Shown here: positions 1 through 12,400 of the stretch, one piece after another | How the letters are laid out: each line of letters opens with the position of its first letter | How positions within the stretch are numbered: the first letter of the stretch is position 1 | Source: Acanthaster planci | Lineage: Eukaryota > Echinodermata > Asteroidea > Valvatida > Acanthasteridae | Assembly (NCBI RefSeq): GCF_001949145.1 | Contig: NW_019091498.1 | Coordinates: 124,001-188,000, forward strand | Direction: 5' to 3' | Length of the DNA stretch: 64,000 nt | The notes under the pieces: generated by a model | Databases searched by the model: none | Told to the model about the DNA's origin: nothing | The model's input: the letters and a program-made list of their open reading frames with translations, nothing else | Made by a program: the position numbers and the translations under genes

Positions 1-225
1 TAGGGAGGGCCAAAAGGTACCCTGCCCCCCCCCCTTAGCAATTCCTACACATATGTAAATGCACATGGAATCGGAACAGCACTGCCTGAATACCTCAGCA
101 GAGCAGAGGCATTTTCAAGTACTGGATAATTAGGGGCTGTGACAGACCTAAACATTTTATGTTCTTTGACTTGAATGATGACTTGAAAGTAAAGTTATAA
201 ATATATTCATAGTCCCATTTCTCAC

Positions 226-463
226 CTGAAAATGCTAAATCAGCTATGACTGCATATTTGCGCATCTGCACGTTGCTTAAGTTGTCAAACATCACATCAA
301 CCACAAGAAACCCAATACAAGCAAGGAAGGCAAAGACTCCAACGGCGATCCCAAAATTGCAGGCATTTCCATCTGCATTGTAGAAACAAATATGGTATGG
401 GTTCCCTGGTAGAGAAATCCATCCCTTATTTGCGATGCATCCGAACACAATGATAGAAAACAG
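226..463 (-). CDS. SYNGR: Synaptogyrin coding exon 2
   Basis: Acceptor TTTTGCAG ends at 464. The exon encodes transmembrane segments 1 and 2 and the cysteine-containing loop, and ends DLAFSG split after one base by the donor GTGAG at 225. Intron 1 is about 2.0 kb. Confidence 0.9.
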
Positions 464-2571
464 CTGCAAAAGAAGCACAAAAAAGGGAAAACAGAAGTAC
501 ATGTATAATGATTTAAATTATATAGGCTATTGGCCTCAAAGTTTTCCATTTTTTAGGCAATGTTTTGGTCAATCCTTGTCTATTTTATGTGGTAACTGTG
601 ATCATTTCTCCATAGAAATGACAGACCCGGCTGAGTTGGAATCAACTTGACTTTGAACCAAGTTGAATTGGCACAAAATTGACCTGGCACCAAGTACTAG
701 GGCTGAGTAGACTCGGAGCGAGCTAGTTTTGGACCAAGTTGACTCGGATTTCCCACCATAGTTCTAAGAAAGGTAGGAAAAGCACATTTATCTCAACAAC
801 TGGATAACTGACAAATTACAATGTCTAACATTAATCCTGGACCCACAGTCATGTACACAAGTGTACTTGCCATGCATAGGCAGCATTTTCCCCAAACAAC
901 GTCCATACATATGTACTGGGTACAATGTTGCAACACCCAGCCATGACGTAACCCTCTCCGCACATAAACAAGCCTATGGATGATCTGCTGTAGGCCAACA
1001 TATTCCTGCTTGGTCTTTGAAGTAGACCCGTATACAAATAAGGTGTTAGTCACTTCATCTCATGTCACTTTGCCCCTTCCTCACATCGCCCGCCACTTTG
1101 CCCCATTTCCACTTCATTCCAGCTTTGCTTAATTGTGTTTGGAGTTTATTGAATGACAAAGCTGGCATAAACAGGGTGCCTTTTTCATAGGTGGCATGGA
1201 CACCACGATGACAATGGATATGACAAAATTGAGATAACGAAAGAAACATTTTGCCAAAGTTTCTCCTGAAGTCATCCATGGATCCCCTGTAATGTCTTCT
1301 CTTCTACGTGTAAGTTCTATTTCCTTTTGTCTGAGACATTTCTGGGGTCCTAAAAGCCAGTATTTTTGTGAATCTGTTTCCATGCAAACAGACATGATGT
1401 ACATACATGTAGACGGAAAAAAGAATGTCTCTCCTTTATATTATCATTTTACAATTCTATTCACTTGTAGTGTCTAGAAAGTTCGTAGGTTGAACGACAG
1501 AGAAATTAGACAAAAACATTCATCAGGTGGTAAGAGATCATCTGACCGGCATCCATTGTCCAACACCCAAGATTTTCTGACACTAGGAACACAATATACA
1601 CAGTGCTTATGACTATCTATCAGAATAAGAGTTACCTTAAAGTTTAACCATATTATCAGATAGTGAAACTACAATGTACATGTAAGCATGGTAAACCCGG
1701 ACAATTACATCTCTTTTAACCCTAACCCCCCCCCCCCCAAGGGTTGCTGGCCCTATTCTTCCCCATTCACACAAAGTTAAACACCCATATGGGACTTTGT
1801 GCACAGAGGCTGTTGGACTTTGTTTTTCTGAGGTATGCCGAACCCAATGCAAAAGCCGGCTGTTATGGGCCCACCAGACCTATCCCCACAGAATTGAACA
1901 CTATACTACTGTTTAATTCTGTGTGGTTGGGGAAGGTTAGGGTTGAGCATTCTTCACTCCTTGTGGTGAGGAGCATCACTGACTTCACTGCATTGATAAA
2001 TTAAACTAAATTTGTTGCCTGCCCACATGATTCCATATTGGCCTCCAAGACTTGATGACTACTACTACAGACGGTCAGAATAATTATGTTTATTGTAACA
2101 GTTCCCTTGGCAAAGTGCCTGAATTGGAACCTTTACTTTAGTGTGGCTGAGCAGATAAACCATGGGCCATGGCTGTGGGCATTGCAGCCAAGCAGCAACA
2201 CGCCCAAGTGAAAATGGAGTAAAGCGTGGATAGGGCAAGTGGCAAATGGGGCAACGTGGTAACCGTTCAGCTATGTCAGCCTTTGCAAAGTGGTCAGGCA
2301 ATAGGCTAGGGGCGAATATGTGACTGTAGACACGGTAAATGCGAGGCCTAGGCCTACAAATGTTAGGCATATGTGCCCAGGCTACACTATAGTAAATCAC
2401 AGTCTTGGGCATAGGCCTACCGGTACATTGATTAATCAATCAAACTAAGCACAGGCCCAAATAACATACCCATGCTACTGCACGCAAAATAACTTGAGGT
2501 TTCCTAAGGACACCAGCGGCATCAAATCCTGAACTCGACGCTTTACCAGCTCCGTAAGCTCCCCCTTCCAT
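226..2571 (-). CDS. SYNGR: Synaptogyrin, first two coding exons (gene continues left of window)
   Basis: Synaptogyrins are four-pass MARVEL-domain proteins of synaptic and other small vesicles, acting in vesicle trafficking and exocytosis. Two exons are visible: 2571-2470 (start codon, 34 codons, phase 0) and 463-226 (79 codons plus one base). Joined, they read a short cytoplasmic N-terminus containing RKPQVILRAVAW, a first membrane segment beginning LFSIIVFGCIA, a lumenal loop with two cysteines (ICFYNADGNACNFG) and a second membrane segment FGIAVGVFAFLACIGF followed by VVDVMFD. This order matches the N-terminal half of the family, which normally has about 190-235 residues; the C-terminal half must lie left of base 1. 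The start is the first ATG and matches the family N-terminus in position. Family assignment is from remembered conservation and I am confident of it. Which vertebrate paralogue is closest cannot be told. Confidence 0.9.
2470..2571 (-). CDS. SYNGR: Synaptogyrin coding exon 1
   Basis: 34 codons from ATG at 2571 (MEGGAYGAGKASSSG...) ending RAVAW, followed by the donor GTATGT at 2469. Phase 0, matching the next exon. The sequence upstream of 2571 would hold the 5' UTR and promoter; no TATA box was obvious. Confidence 0.88.
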
Positions 2572-5500
2572 TTTGTTATTTCGACCCAGCGAGTTGAAGT
2601 AGAAAAACCTCCTAGATTTTTTTCTTATGGTTCAAAACTTGGTTATACGTTGTGACTTGTACTTGTAGTACATTTGTGTAGCATTAAAATACTCGAAATC
2701 GGAAGATCTTCGAAATGGCTTTACAAACAGAAAGCGCTGGCAGGTAGGCGGAGTTCTACACATGTGCAAAGAGCGCCACCACACAGTACAACTAAAAATA
2801 GAAACTACGTATGTAGATACACGGAGGCCGATGTAAGACACTACAATAACGAATTACAGTATGAAAAAGAGGGTCAGGGCCGCGTTTAAGGCTGGAATCA
2901 AACATTTTTGCAATGCATTTTCAAGGTAAAACCTGCTATTTGCCAACTGTTTCATCCTTATTTCAACCTGATAAATTACTTTAGAATGATCCACATGTAT
3001 TTAAACCTCTGGTCTTAACCAACTTTGTACTTAACTTATTTGTTATTATATCCTACTTTCACCATTGAAATTTATACGTTGCTGCATGTTTTAAATACAG
3101 GATTACTTGATTTTACTTATATAGGATGGGGTAAAACCCAAGAAAATATGAAATGAGTATGTATTTTGCACTCAATTATTTCAGTATACATCCTAAAGAA
3201 TGGACGGCGTGTGCTTGATGTTAATGACTTGAAGATCTCTTTTGTCACAATGTCAACGCAATAAAAATGTAGTTCAATTACACCACGTACTGTAACGTCA
3301 ATGACACTGGGCGTCCAAGGCTTGCGGGAATTTCTTCTTTGTAAGTGCAGTCAACAAAAAGACAAAAATAACAAGGCAATGACTAAACTTTACAGATTTG
3401 CTCTGCTAATGCCACTTAGCTGTAGATTTTATTATTAGGACGCCATGCAACATGGTTATGCAAAGTACTACCATACCGAAACTCAAATCAAGCTGAAGGA
3501 ATAAAATTAACGAAGCCGAAAGAAAACCTACCTCATCCGACAAAACGATCTCAACGGTGACAATAGTGAGAATTTTCAGGGCTTTAAATAGATAACAAGG
3601 CTTGAGTTCTCTCCTTAATGGCCACAATAATATAAATCTGACAATTTCGAAAGAGGGTGTCCTTTCTCTCACCCTTTCACTAAATAAGGTACAAACTAAC
3701 TAAAATCGGAATGATTAAAAGCCTTGAAAAATAGGGATTTCAAAAAACCCTGAAATCTGAAAAAAAATCCTCCGAAATCCACGCCAGAAAAAATTTTCGA
3801 AATAATGTCGACAGGGCAAATCCGGAAAAAATATTGTAATATCCTATCTACGCTCTTCTCAGAAAAAACTGACTCTTTTCAAAATTCGACATGAAGCAAA
3901 AATTTATCCAGCGGAGGCGGGGAGGGGGCAACTTTCCCCCTGACGGATTTTGTACCCCACGTTTTCCCCATTTGTAGTACATGTAGTTATCAAATACTAG
4001 TACCAAAACTCTGAGAAAAAAACACAAAGAAATAAAAGCAAGAATGTCGGAGCCGTGACTATGGCTTTTGATATTTTCTCCCAAATATCATGTTGTTTTC
4101 AGAGCACTGATTTGATATTATATTCTCGTCGATATCATGTTGAATAAGCCCGATTACGCATTCTCTTTTGAATTTGCCCCCACCTCCGATACGCCGCTGA
4201 AATAAAGCCTGGTAGTGCTGTTTTGCAAACTGTGTCGGTCGGGTAAGAAAATAGACATTTCATTTAAAGTCTAAGCGTTTAAACGTTTATCATATCAAGG
4301 TTCCGTGATAATACTTTCCACTGTACGTCTAAATTACTTCTTTAAGGACTGCAGATTGTTTTTCAGAATTATGCATAACTTGGATACTGTGACTCACAAT
4401 TTCCCCCGCCCCCAATTTGTTTCCACTGAAATTATAACATAGACTTGCTTCGTGCAACTTTTTGTTATTCCTATTTTACATTAGTTATTGTAAAGGAAAC
4501 AAGCAGTGAAATTTAGCGCGACTCATTTTCATACAAGTTAAACATTGTTACCAAAATTGCAAAAATTTAAATACTCCTTGCTATTGAAAGTGACGAGAAG
4601 GTGTAGTTTTTCCGTTTCTTAAAACATCCTTTCGTCAATTCTTTTTAGAGGTCGCTATTCTGCTCTTCTCACACAAGTTACTCCTTGTCAAAAGAGCATA
4701 AGAAAAATGCAGAGACTGTCCTTCAAATTAACTCCCAACAATTTTTAAAATTCTGTTGTCAAGACAGGCTGCTTAACACGATTAAAAAGTAAAACTAACT
4801 CCAAGAAAATGAAGAAAAGTATGATATACTGCATTGTACTCAGAGCTACGGAGACATTATCTGCATTGGATGACGTCAAGCTTTGAATCATTAAAACTGG
4901 TGAAATTGCCTTTTATGGTACAAAATAGGGGCACACAATATGTAATATTTAAGTGTGGTCTTACATAGCCTAATTCTTGAATGTCTCAAAACAAACAATA
5001 AACTCGATAAAACAAAACAGACTAGTTTTCTCCGACCATATTATTTTTGACATGCAATATGAAGAAACAGAAAAATCGAAACATCCTAATTTTTTCCGCA
5101 CAGCGCTTTGTGCCCAATATTTAAAGCATGTTCGTTGCTTTAGTTCCTTTTCAAAAACTGCAAAAACGTCTACGTAGTTAGTCTTACACTGACATCCAGG
5201 TCATGTTGCGAGGGCAGCAAACAGCTCAGAACGTAAACAGATCTGTCACATCCATAGGCTTAGGTTACTATAAGACGAATCCATACGCATTTTGGACTAC
5301 AGCATTTTCTTTTCCAAATTTTTCTGCCATAACGTCAGAGGTACATGTATATTCAGTAATAACAATTATTACAGTGTACAATCAGCGTCCAGTGACCACG
5401 TGACCACATTTCTACATGGTCGTTAAGACTCGAGACTATGTGAAACATGGAGGAATAACACATTTCCTCCATTATGTGGAACAAACAGTCATGCCGTCAC

Positions 5501-6190
5501 GTTTTTAATACAGTTTATGCAGTGTCTCCTCCCCCGGTGGAGACACTGCATGAACTGCCGCTGCAGTTTATTTTCTTGTGGTGCCCCGCTGAAATAAAGG
5601 TAAGCACCCCCGGGTTCCCCCGGAAATTTAGCCCTATAAATTTCTGCAATACCTGTGTAAGGCCGTGTCCGAAACGGGCTTCCAGGGCTACGGCTAGGTC
5701 TATTGTTTACGCGTCTCTGCAAATTTCCAATGGAGCGATGGAAGACCTAGACTTAGCTGTAGACAACAGATTCGGATGCAGCCTTAATGCCTGTCACCTG
5801 ATTGATGGATCATATATCTTTGAATTATTCGTTTTATTATTCAATGGGAGTCAATTGAATGGAACTTCATTTCATTTCATCGGTTTAGTTCCCGGCCCGT
5901 TTCATATATTTCATTCCCAGTTGGGAGAGGAAATAATGTAGGGACAGGAACCTAACATTGCACGGTACTACCAGTGGGTGGCGCTTCGGACACAAACCTG
6001 TTTCGCAAAATGGCCTAAGTTCATACCCAAGGACGGTGTGTCCTCCAAGCAGAAGAGGATTTATGCAAGTATTATAGAAAACAAAATATGAATGCTTCAA
6101 ATTCGTGCAATGGTAAGAATCATTTCATAAGGTGAAAGATTAAAGTTTGCATTCCACGCGGCAAATTTAATCTTCACTTTTCAACATTTC
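2572..6190. other. Intergenic stretch between synaptogyrin start and the 3' end of copy A
   Basis: No recognised gene. It holds one copy of a dispersed repeat (about 4570-4880, second copy near 31.74-32.06 kb) and two adjacent short hairpins at 5447-5472 and 5518-5550. An open frame on the plus strand at 5474-5941 has no recognisable protein features and spans one of the hairpins, so it is not called a gene. Confidence 0.5.
4570..4880. repeat. Dispersed repeat R2, copy 1
   Basis: See the partner at 31740-32060. Same orientation; family unknown. Confidence 0.55.
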
Positions 6191-6412
6191 ATTTCAGATG
6201 CTTGCATAACTCTAGAAATTGAACTACGAAGGCTTTAAAGCATTTCCAGGACCATTATTATGACTATTCATGAAGCGCATACAGCTATCAACAGTACTAC
6301 ATAAAAATGCTATGCAATAAAAATATGGATCCCCCTTAAAGATTAAATGAAATGTAGCGAACAAACACGTGGTATGTATTGCCTCACAAGCCACATGGTT
6401 CCAACCTCGCGT

Positions 6413-6492
6413 CTAGCTGATGTTGACCTTCATTTCTGTTTTTTTCTTTGATAACATGGCTTCACCAGTCTCACCCATGCCAAGGTACATTC
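6413..6492 (-). CDS. Copy A coding exon 8 (C-terminus)
   Basis: Acceptor CCACTACAG, then GMYLGMGETGEAMLSKKK...VNIS and TAG at 6413-6415. Copy B reads on for 12 more residues at this point. The 3' flank down to about 6190 is still alignable to the copy B 3' flank. Confidence 0.78.
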
Positions 6493-9400
6493 CTGTAGTG
6501 GGGAAATAAATTCACAAATGCAGTTTGCTGTTAAAACCGACTAAGGAAAACCCCCATACCTCTTTGGGCGAAAGAGACAAAGATCTCATATTGTTTTCAT
6601 TATTACCAGAACACGAAATCTACAAAACAACGCGGACTACATAGATTTTAAGGGAGTCTGAATGTATGTGACCATCCTTCTTTTCCATTCACCCTTCACG
6701 TTGACGTCGATAGTGCAACCGGATTTCAAAACAGTTCGCTTCTAAAGTTAATATGATGTATCACACATAATTTGAACGCTTGAGGAGACATACACGGCGA
6801 GGTATTAGAAAGACGTCTTCATTAGATTCCCGTATCATCAACTCCCTATTCCCACTATCCCTCTGGCTACTCCATGAAAACTTCTAACTTGTTCGCAAAT
6901 GTTTTTGTTCCTAGCTGCTAAATAATTAAAAAGCGACGGTAGTTATCAGTTTTGTTAGCTTCTTAATATTTGCATCCATCTTCTGTACAAATATCAACTA
7001 TACTTCAAAATAAAGCCCACATGCAGTAAAGGGCTAGAAGACTTTCTGTGGTTAACTTTGGTAATACCTTCTGCCATTACGCTTTCCAAAGAAAATGCAC
7101 TCTTGTAAGTTTTGTTGTACCACAGGCGAGGGTCCTTTGGGATGCCTTTGCCACCAGTCATATACGATGGAAAATTCTTCGTAAAAAGGAGTAAAAAAAA
7201 ACAAACGCTGAAATTAGCCTGAAAATTTTAACCCAATTTAGATTAAAATCACCCTGAAAAGTCAAGATGCATTGGCCGCAAATGAATCGATAGGACGAAT
7301 TAGAATGTTTAGATATACAATCATGATTGCATAGCAAACGAAATAAACTTTAGCAAAGTGTAAATTCGAAATCAAGTTCTACATTATTTTAGGCCAAATG
7401 AAGTTTTGGGGGATGAAATTGAAGTAATTTTCCATCAAATCGATCAAAAAACAATCAGATTATAACATTATTTGTAACACCCCTAGACTTGACTCTAGTC
7501 GGGATCATCTTAATTCGGTTATGCTTTGGTTACTTATCGAGACCGCGCGCCGTTACTTGCTTCACGCCCTCTTGTGTCCTCTTATTACTTTAGTTTCAGT
7601 TTAGAAATCCCGACCTGACTCATCTGCCTTTTGTACACAGGCTCATCTACCAAAAGTGGCAGCAGCCAATGGTCGAGTTCGGGCGGCCTGTTCTTGACAC
7701 GGGTTTCTTGTTGTCGCGCTCGTACGGCGGGAACGCCATTCAAGAACACCGTTCTCGGAACAGGATCACACACCTCCTCCTCGTCAGGGTTTTACAGGAA
7801 CACACGGAAAAACTCGTGAGATTTTGATTTTTTAACAGCTGCAAAAAGTAGAGAGATGGCTTCCAAAGCCATAGACAATGTGAAGTTTTGCAAAATTAAC
7901 ATTAATTATTTTCCGTAGCACAGAAATGAATGTTCCTGTTTATATAGAAAAGAATTCAGCCCATCCATACATTGACTCTCGAATAACGTAGCCTACATGG
8001 ACGCCGCCAGTTGCATGTTGCTTGTCACTAACTACCAGCGATAACCGGTTGTTTGTTCCCGGCGTTCGAGCGGCCGACCCACGAACAACAAATCGAGCTG
8101 TTCGTGAACATACAGGAACAAGCCGCCCGAACTCAGCCAATGACAGTGCCGGGCTTGTTTTTACGTCGTCATACATTATAATGAACGAGTTTACAAGTCT
8201 GACTACTTTTGATTGGTAGAAATTCCGTATACATATTGCAAGATCATGTCGTTCATATGAATAACTATCGCTGACGGGTCCGATTGGCTTATCTGTCAAG
8301 TTGGACTTACTGACTGGTGACGTATGACAATATACAATAAAAGACTATCAAATGAGGGCGCCTTATAAGGGTTATGCAAGTTGCCGGGCCGAGCGCGACG
8401 ATCCTGTAGTACATGTACATGTACAGTGCATACAGGCTGAAGATGGGTGACTGGGGAAGAGCACCTTAAGTCCGACTTGATTAAAGTCTATAACACCCCC
8501 AAAGTCTGTTTCTGTATGCATTTTCAATATAAACGTACAAAAGTCCTGAGCTCATAACTCTAATTTATTACTTTCCTCAAAGCCAGATAATGTTTTGGAC
8601 TTTGGTAAGGAGGTGAGTACTCACAGAATTATAGACTAGTGTCATTCATGTAGTGTCATTCACAAACTCTTTTGGCAATTGATTTTCTGCCATAACGTAA
8701 AAATTTTGTCAAAGCACTGTAAGCTGTGCAAAGATTAAAACGACAGGGTTTGGGTGGTAACATTATCACCAGTGCTTTTAGAGTGTCTTCGGTCGTCCCT
8801 GCAGGAGTGCTATGTTCCAGCGGCGGGGTTGTGAGGGACTGTAGACTGTACGCCACAGCGTTGCCTTTCCCGGGGTTGCCACCGCTGTACTTGTACAGAA
8901 AGAGCGCACCTATTAACAGAGACAATTGGAACTGTGGTTATGTTCATTTCGCATTCATGAATCCACATCATTATGGCTCTGCACGCCATGTTCGAAATAT
9001 GGTGCCTTGTGGAGGCCCAGGAGAATGGGTTGAATAAGTTCCACACGGAATTTTTAAGGGTGTATAGGTTTCCACAAGGATTTCACGAAAATAATATTTG
9101 GAAATCGCTCAAAAAGAAGAAATGTTTAAAGTGTAAGAATCGGTTGCAAATTGAAGTGTTTCATTTAAGGGACATTTGGTCGAAATATCAGTCAGGAGAG
9201 TGATTCGTGTTTAAATGGGAGCATTTCGAAAACATGTTGTTGTTGTTTTGTTTTAATGGCGCTTTCAGCAACTCAGGCTATTTGCGCCAATAACTGTACG
9301 TTTATTCATACACTTAATTAATCAGCATCACATTACGGAGTTAGGAAGAAGCTCCAGTTTTAGAGGCAGGAGGAAACAAGAGTACCCACAGAAAACCTGC

Positions 9401-12400
9401 GAGAGCGAGTATGGACTGGAAACCAAATGCACGTAAAGCCTGGGCCAAGCCGGGACTTAAACCCCGGGCCTCATTAGTGCAAAGCGAGGAAAGAACCGCT
9501 ACACTAACCCGCTCCCTTCCCCCCCCCTCTCGAAAACATCGTTTCACACGCGGTATTAGTACTGGAAGGCAAACCCATGCCACAAGGACACAAATTTAGA
9601 AATGGGCGAGCTGATCGGAGCTCAGATCAGCTAATTGGCGTGGACAGCTGACAATGGCCATGCCATAGACGTCGCGTTGTAAATATTCCACAAAACAAAC
9701 CAAAACGAGACAAAATCAAACCAAACAAGGATGATTATTTGATTGAATAAAAGGGACACTGCCTCGACAGTTAGTTCACAAGAAGATGGGTCTAATTAAG
9801 TGTTCATTCAATGCATATTCAAAAGTAGGCATGCAATAGTTTGCAGTACGTGAACAAGATTTCAGGGTATATAATACAAGATGCTGTACATCTGTGGGAC
9901 TTCACTCTTTTCTTTAAAAAGAATAGGCCAATTCTTTTGACAACAATAAGAAAAAGAAAGAAAACCTCTGCAGTTGACAGTGCTTTAAAAATAATGCAAA
10001 GTACTAGCAAAAATCAAATGTATGTTACTTGTAACAAGGAGACAAGATTCGCCAATCAGGGATTTTGAATTTGGGTTTGAGTGATCATTTTCCCATCTAT
10101 TGTTCTCGCAAGGTGTCAAAAAAGCCAACTTGTGGTGGCCATAATATTACCACTATCAGATCTCTTAGTGACTATAGCATAGAGGATTTTCTGTTGCGAC
10201 TGTCCCATGCTGCAGTGATAATGATCAAGCCTGGGACAATTTCAAAAACACTGTTTTGCAAATTCTCGACACTGTTGCTCCGGGGAAAAAAATCAGATTG
10301 AAGACCAGAACTGAACCTTGGTTTAATCATGAGATATCAGAAAATATTAGGCTTACAGATAAACTTCTTGGTAAATTAGCCAAAGATAAAAATATTACTG
10401 ATCTTTGCAAAACTTACTGCCAAATTAGAAATAAGATCGAGAGGGATGTTAGGACTGCCAAAGCTAATTATCTCAGTCACAAGATTGAAGAAAATGGAAA
10501 CAATTCTGAAGGACTTTGGCACCAGTTTAAATTGCTTGGGTGCAGTAAAAAATGTAAGGATGAAACTAAAATTGCACTTAAAATTGATAGCGAGTTATAT
10601 GAATCTTTTTTTTTTACTACAGTTGCTTCTGATATGGTGAAAAAACTGCCTCGCGCCCAAAATAATTTTGGAATTGGGTCTAGGGCTTTCATGAATTTTT
10701 ATGAGAGCAGAGGTGTATAGTCTCAAATTCCTTTGAGCTCTCTACTGTTTCGAGAGATTTTGTTTGCCGAGAATTACTCAAGTTAAATCCCCAAAAAGTA
10801 CTGGTCCAGATAATATTCCAGTGAAATTCTTTAAAGATGGTGCTGTCATCCTAAAAGATCCTGTTTCGTTTATAATTAACCTGTCTATTGCCAGGAATAT
10901 TTTTCCAAATGAACGGAAGCTTGCCAGAGTTAGGCCCGTATTTAAGATAGTAGATCGGATGTTGGCAATTACAGACCTATTAGCATTCTCAGTACAGTAT
11001 CCAAATTGTTAGAAAAAGCTGTTTATGCTCAATTGGAAAAATGTTTGACTGATAATAAACTTGTTTACAACTTTTGGTCGGGGTTTAGAAGTTCATATTC
11101 TACAGATACTTGTTTAATTTATCTCACTGAAAACATTCGTTGTCAGATTGCCAAAGGAAATTTTACTGGTGTGGTTTTGCTGGATTTCAAAAGGCTTTTG
11201 ATACAGTAGATCATTTTATTTTATGTAGGAAATTACAAGCCATGGGTGTTCATTTTGATTCAGTTGATTGGTTTCAATCTTATCTCTCAAGTAGACAACA
11301 AATTGTTCGAATTAATCAAGTTGATTCTCATCCAATGAAAATAACATGTGGTGTTCCCCAGGGTAGTCTTTTAGGACCTTTACCTTTTCTCTCTTATGTA
11401 AACGACATTTTCCAAAAATCTATTTTAACCACCAGTGTATTTTTAAAAAATATTTTTAGTATTGTATAAATGTTTTCCTTTTTTGTGAGGACCCCAATAG
11501 AAATAAGCTGTTTATTACAGCTTTCTTGGGCTATCCTTGGCTTCTGTCTTTTACTATTCTTAGTTTTTTGTGTTTTCTACTATGACTGTTATTATAAATT
11601 GTCTTTTTGTCAGAATAAATAAATACATAAAAATAAAATAAATAGACAACTTGATATTGAATTCCCGTCACATGCCGATCAAATCTTGTCTGTCAAGCTT
11701 TGTGTTCGAATTTCTTCTAGGCCATCAGTAAAGGCCTATCTCGAGGCGTTTCTGATGAAAGTTGGGCCTACGCCGAGCGCAGTTTATTATTTCTAATTCG
11801 CAAAGTCGTCGGCTTTTTTTTGTTGAGTATTGTAAAGGAAGGCAATTCATTCTCACTTGAGGGCTCTAGCTTGCGGTCCTGTCACAAACGTTAATAAGTC
11901 ATATTCGATTATTTTAACCCCCCCCCCTGGCAGTGTGTATCACAGATATGTTAAAGGTATATCCGTAATTACTTTTCCTTTTGGTTTTGTCAGTCACGTA
12001 TCCAGGGTTTGGGTGAAGGGGAACGAAACGGAACCTTCGTCAGACCTGTAGTGGTGTGAAAAACAGGGCTGGGATAATACCAGACGTGAAGTACAGACGT
12101 TACAGTTTCTTTTCTCCTTTTTTGAGATGGTTGTAAGACGCAAGCTACGTACGCCTTCCACTTCCCTAACCAGCAACTCTTTGAATGTTTTTGTTTTTAT
12201 TTTTGTTTATTTTTCCGATGTCGCTTTGGGTTTATTCATACGGGGGGGGGATTACTTAAAACTTACTGTTAGGGCTGTAATTCGCAAACGCTATCTTGTC
12301 ATCTTTCACACATAGATACAGTGGGTGCTCCCCTTCAGTGTATACGTTTACTGGATCGACGGGTGGTCCCAGCCAAGAGAATGTTGGTTGAATGACAAAA

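Noticed and set aside
5474-5941. 155-codon plus-strand open frame
   Set aside because: No family features, spans a hairpin, and has no splice or promoter context.
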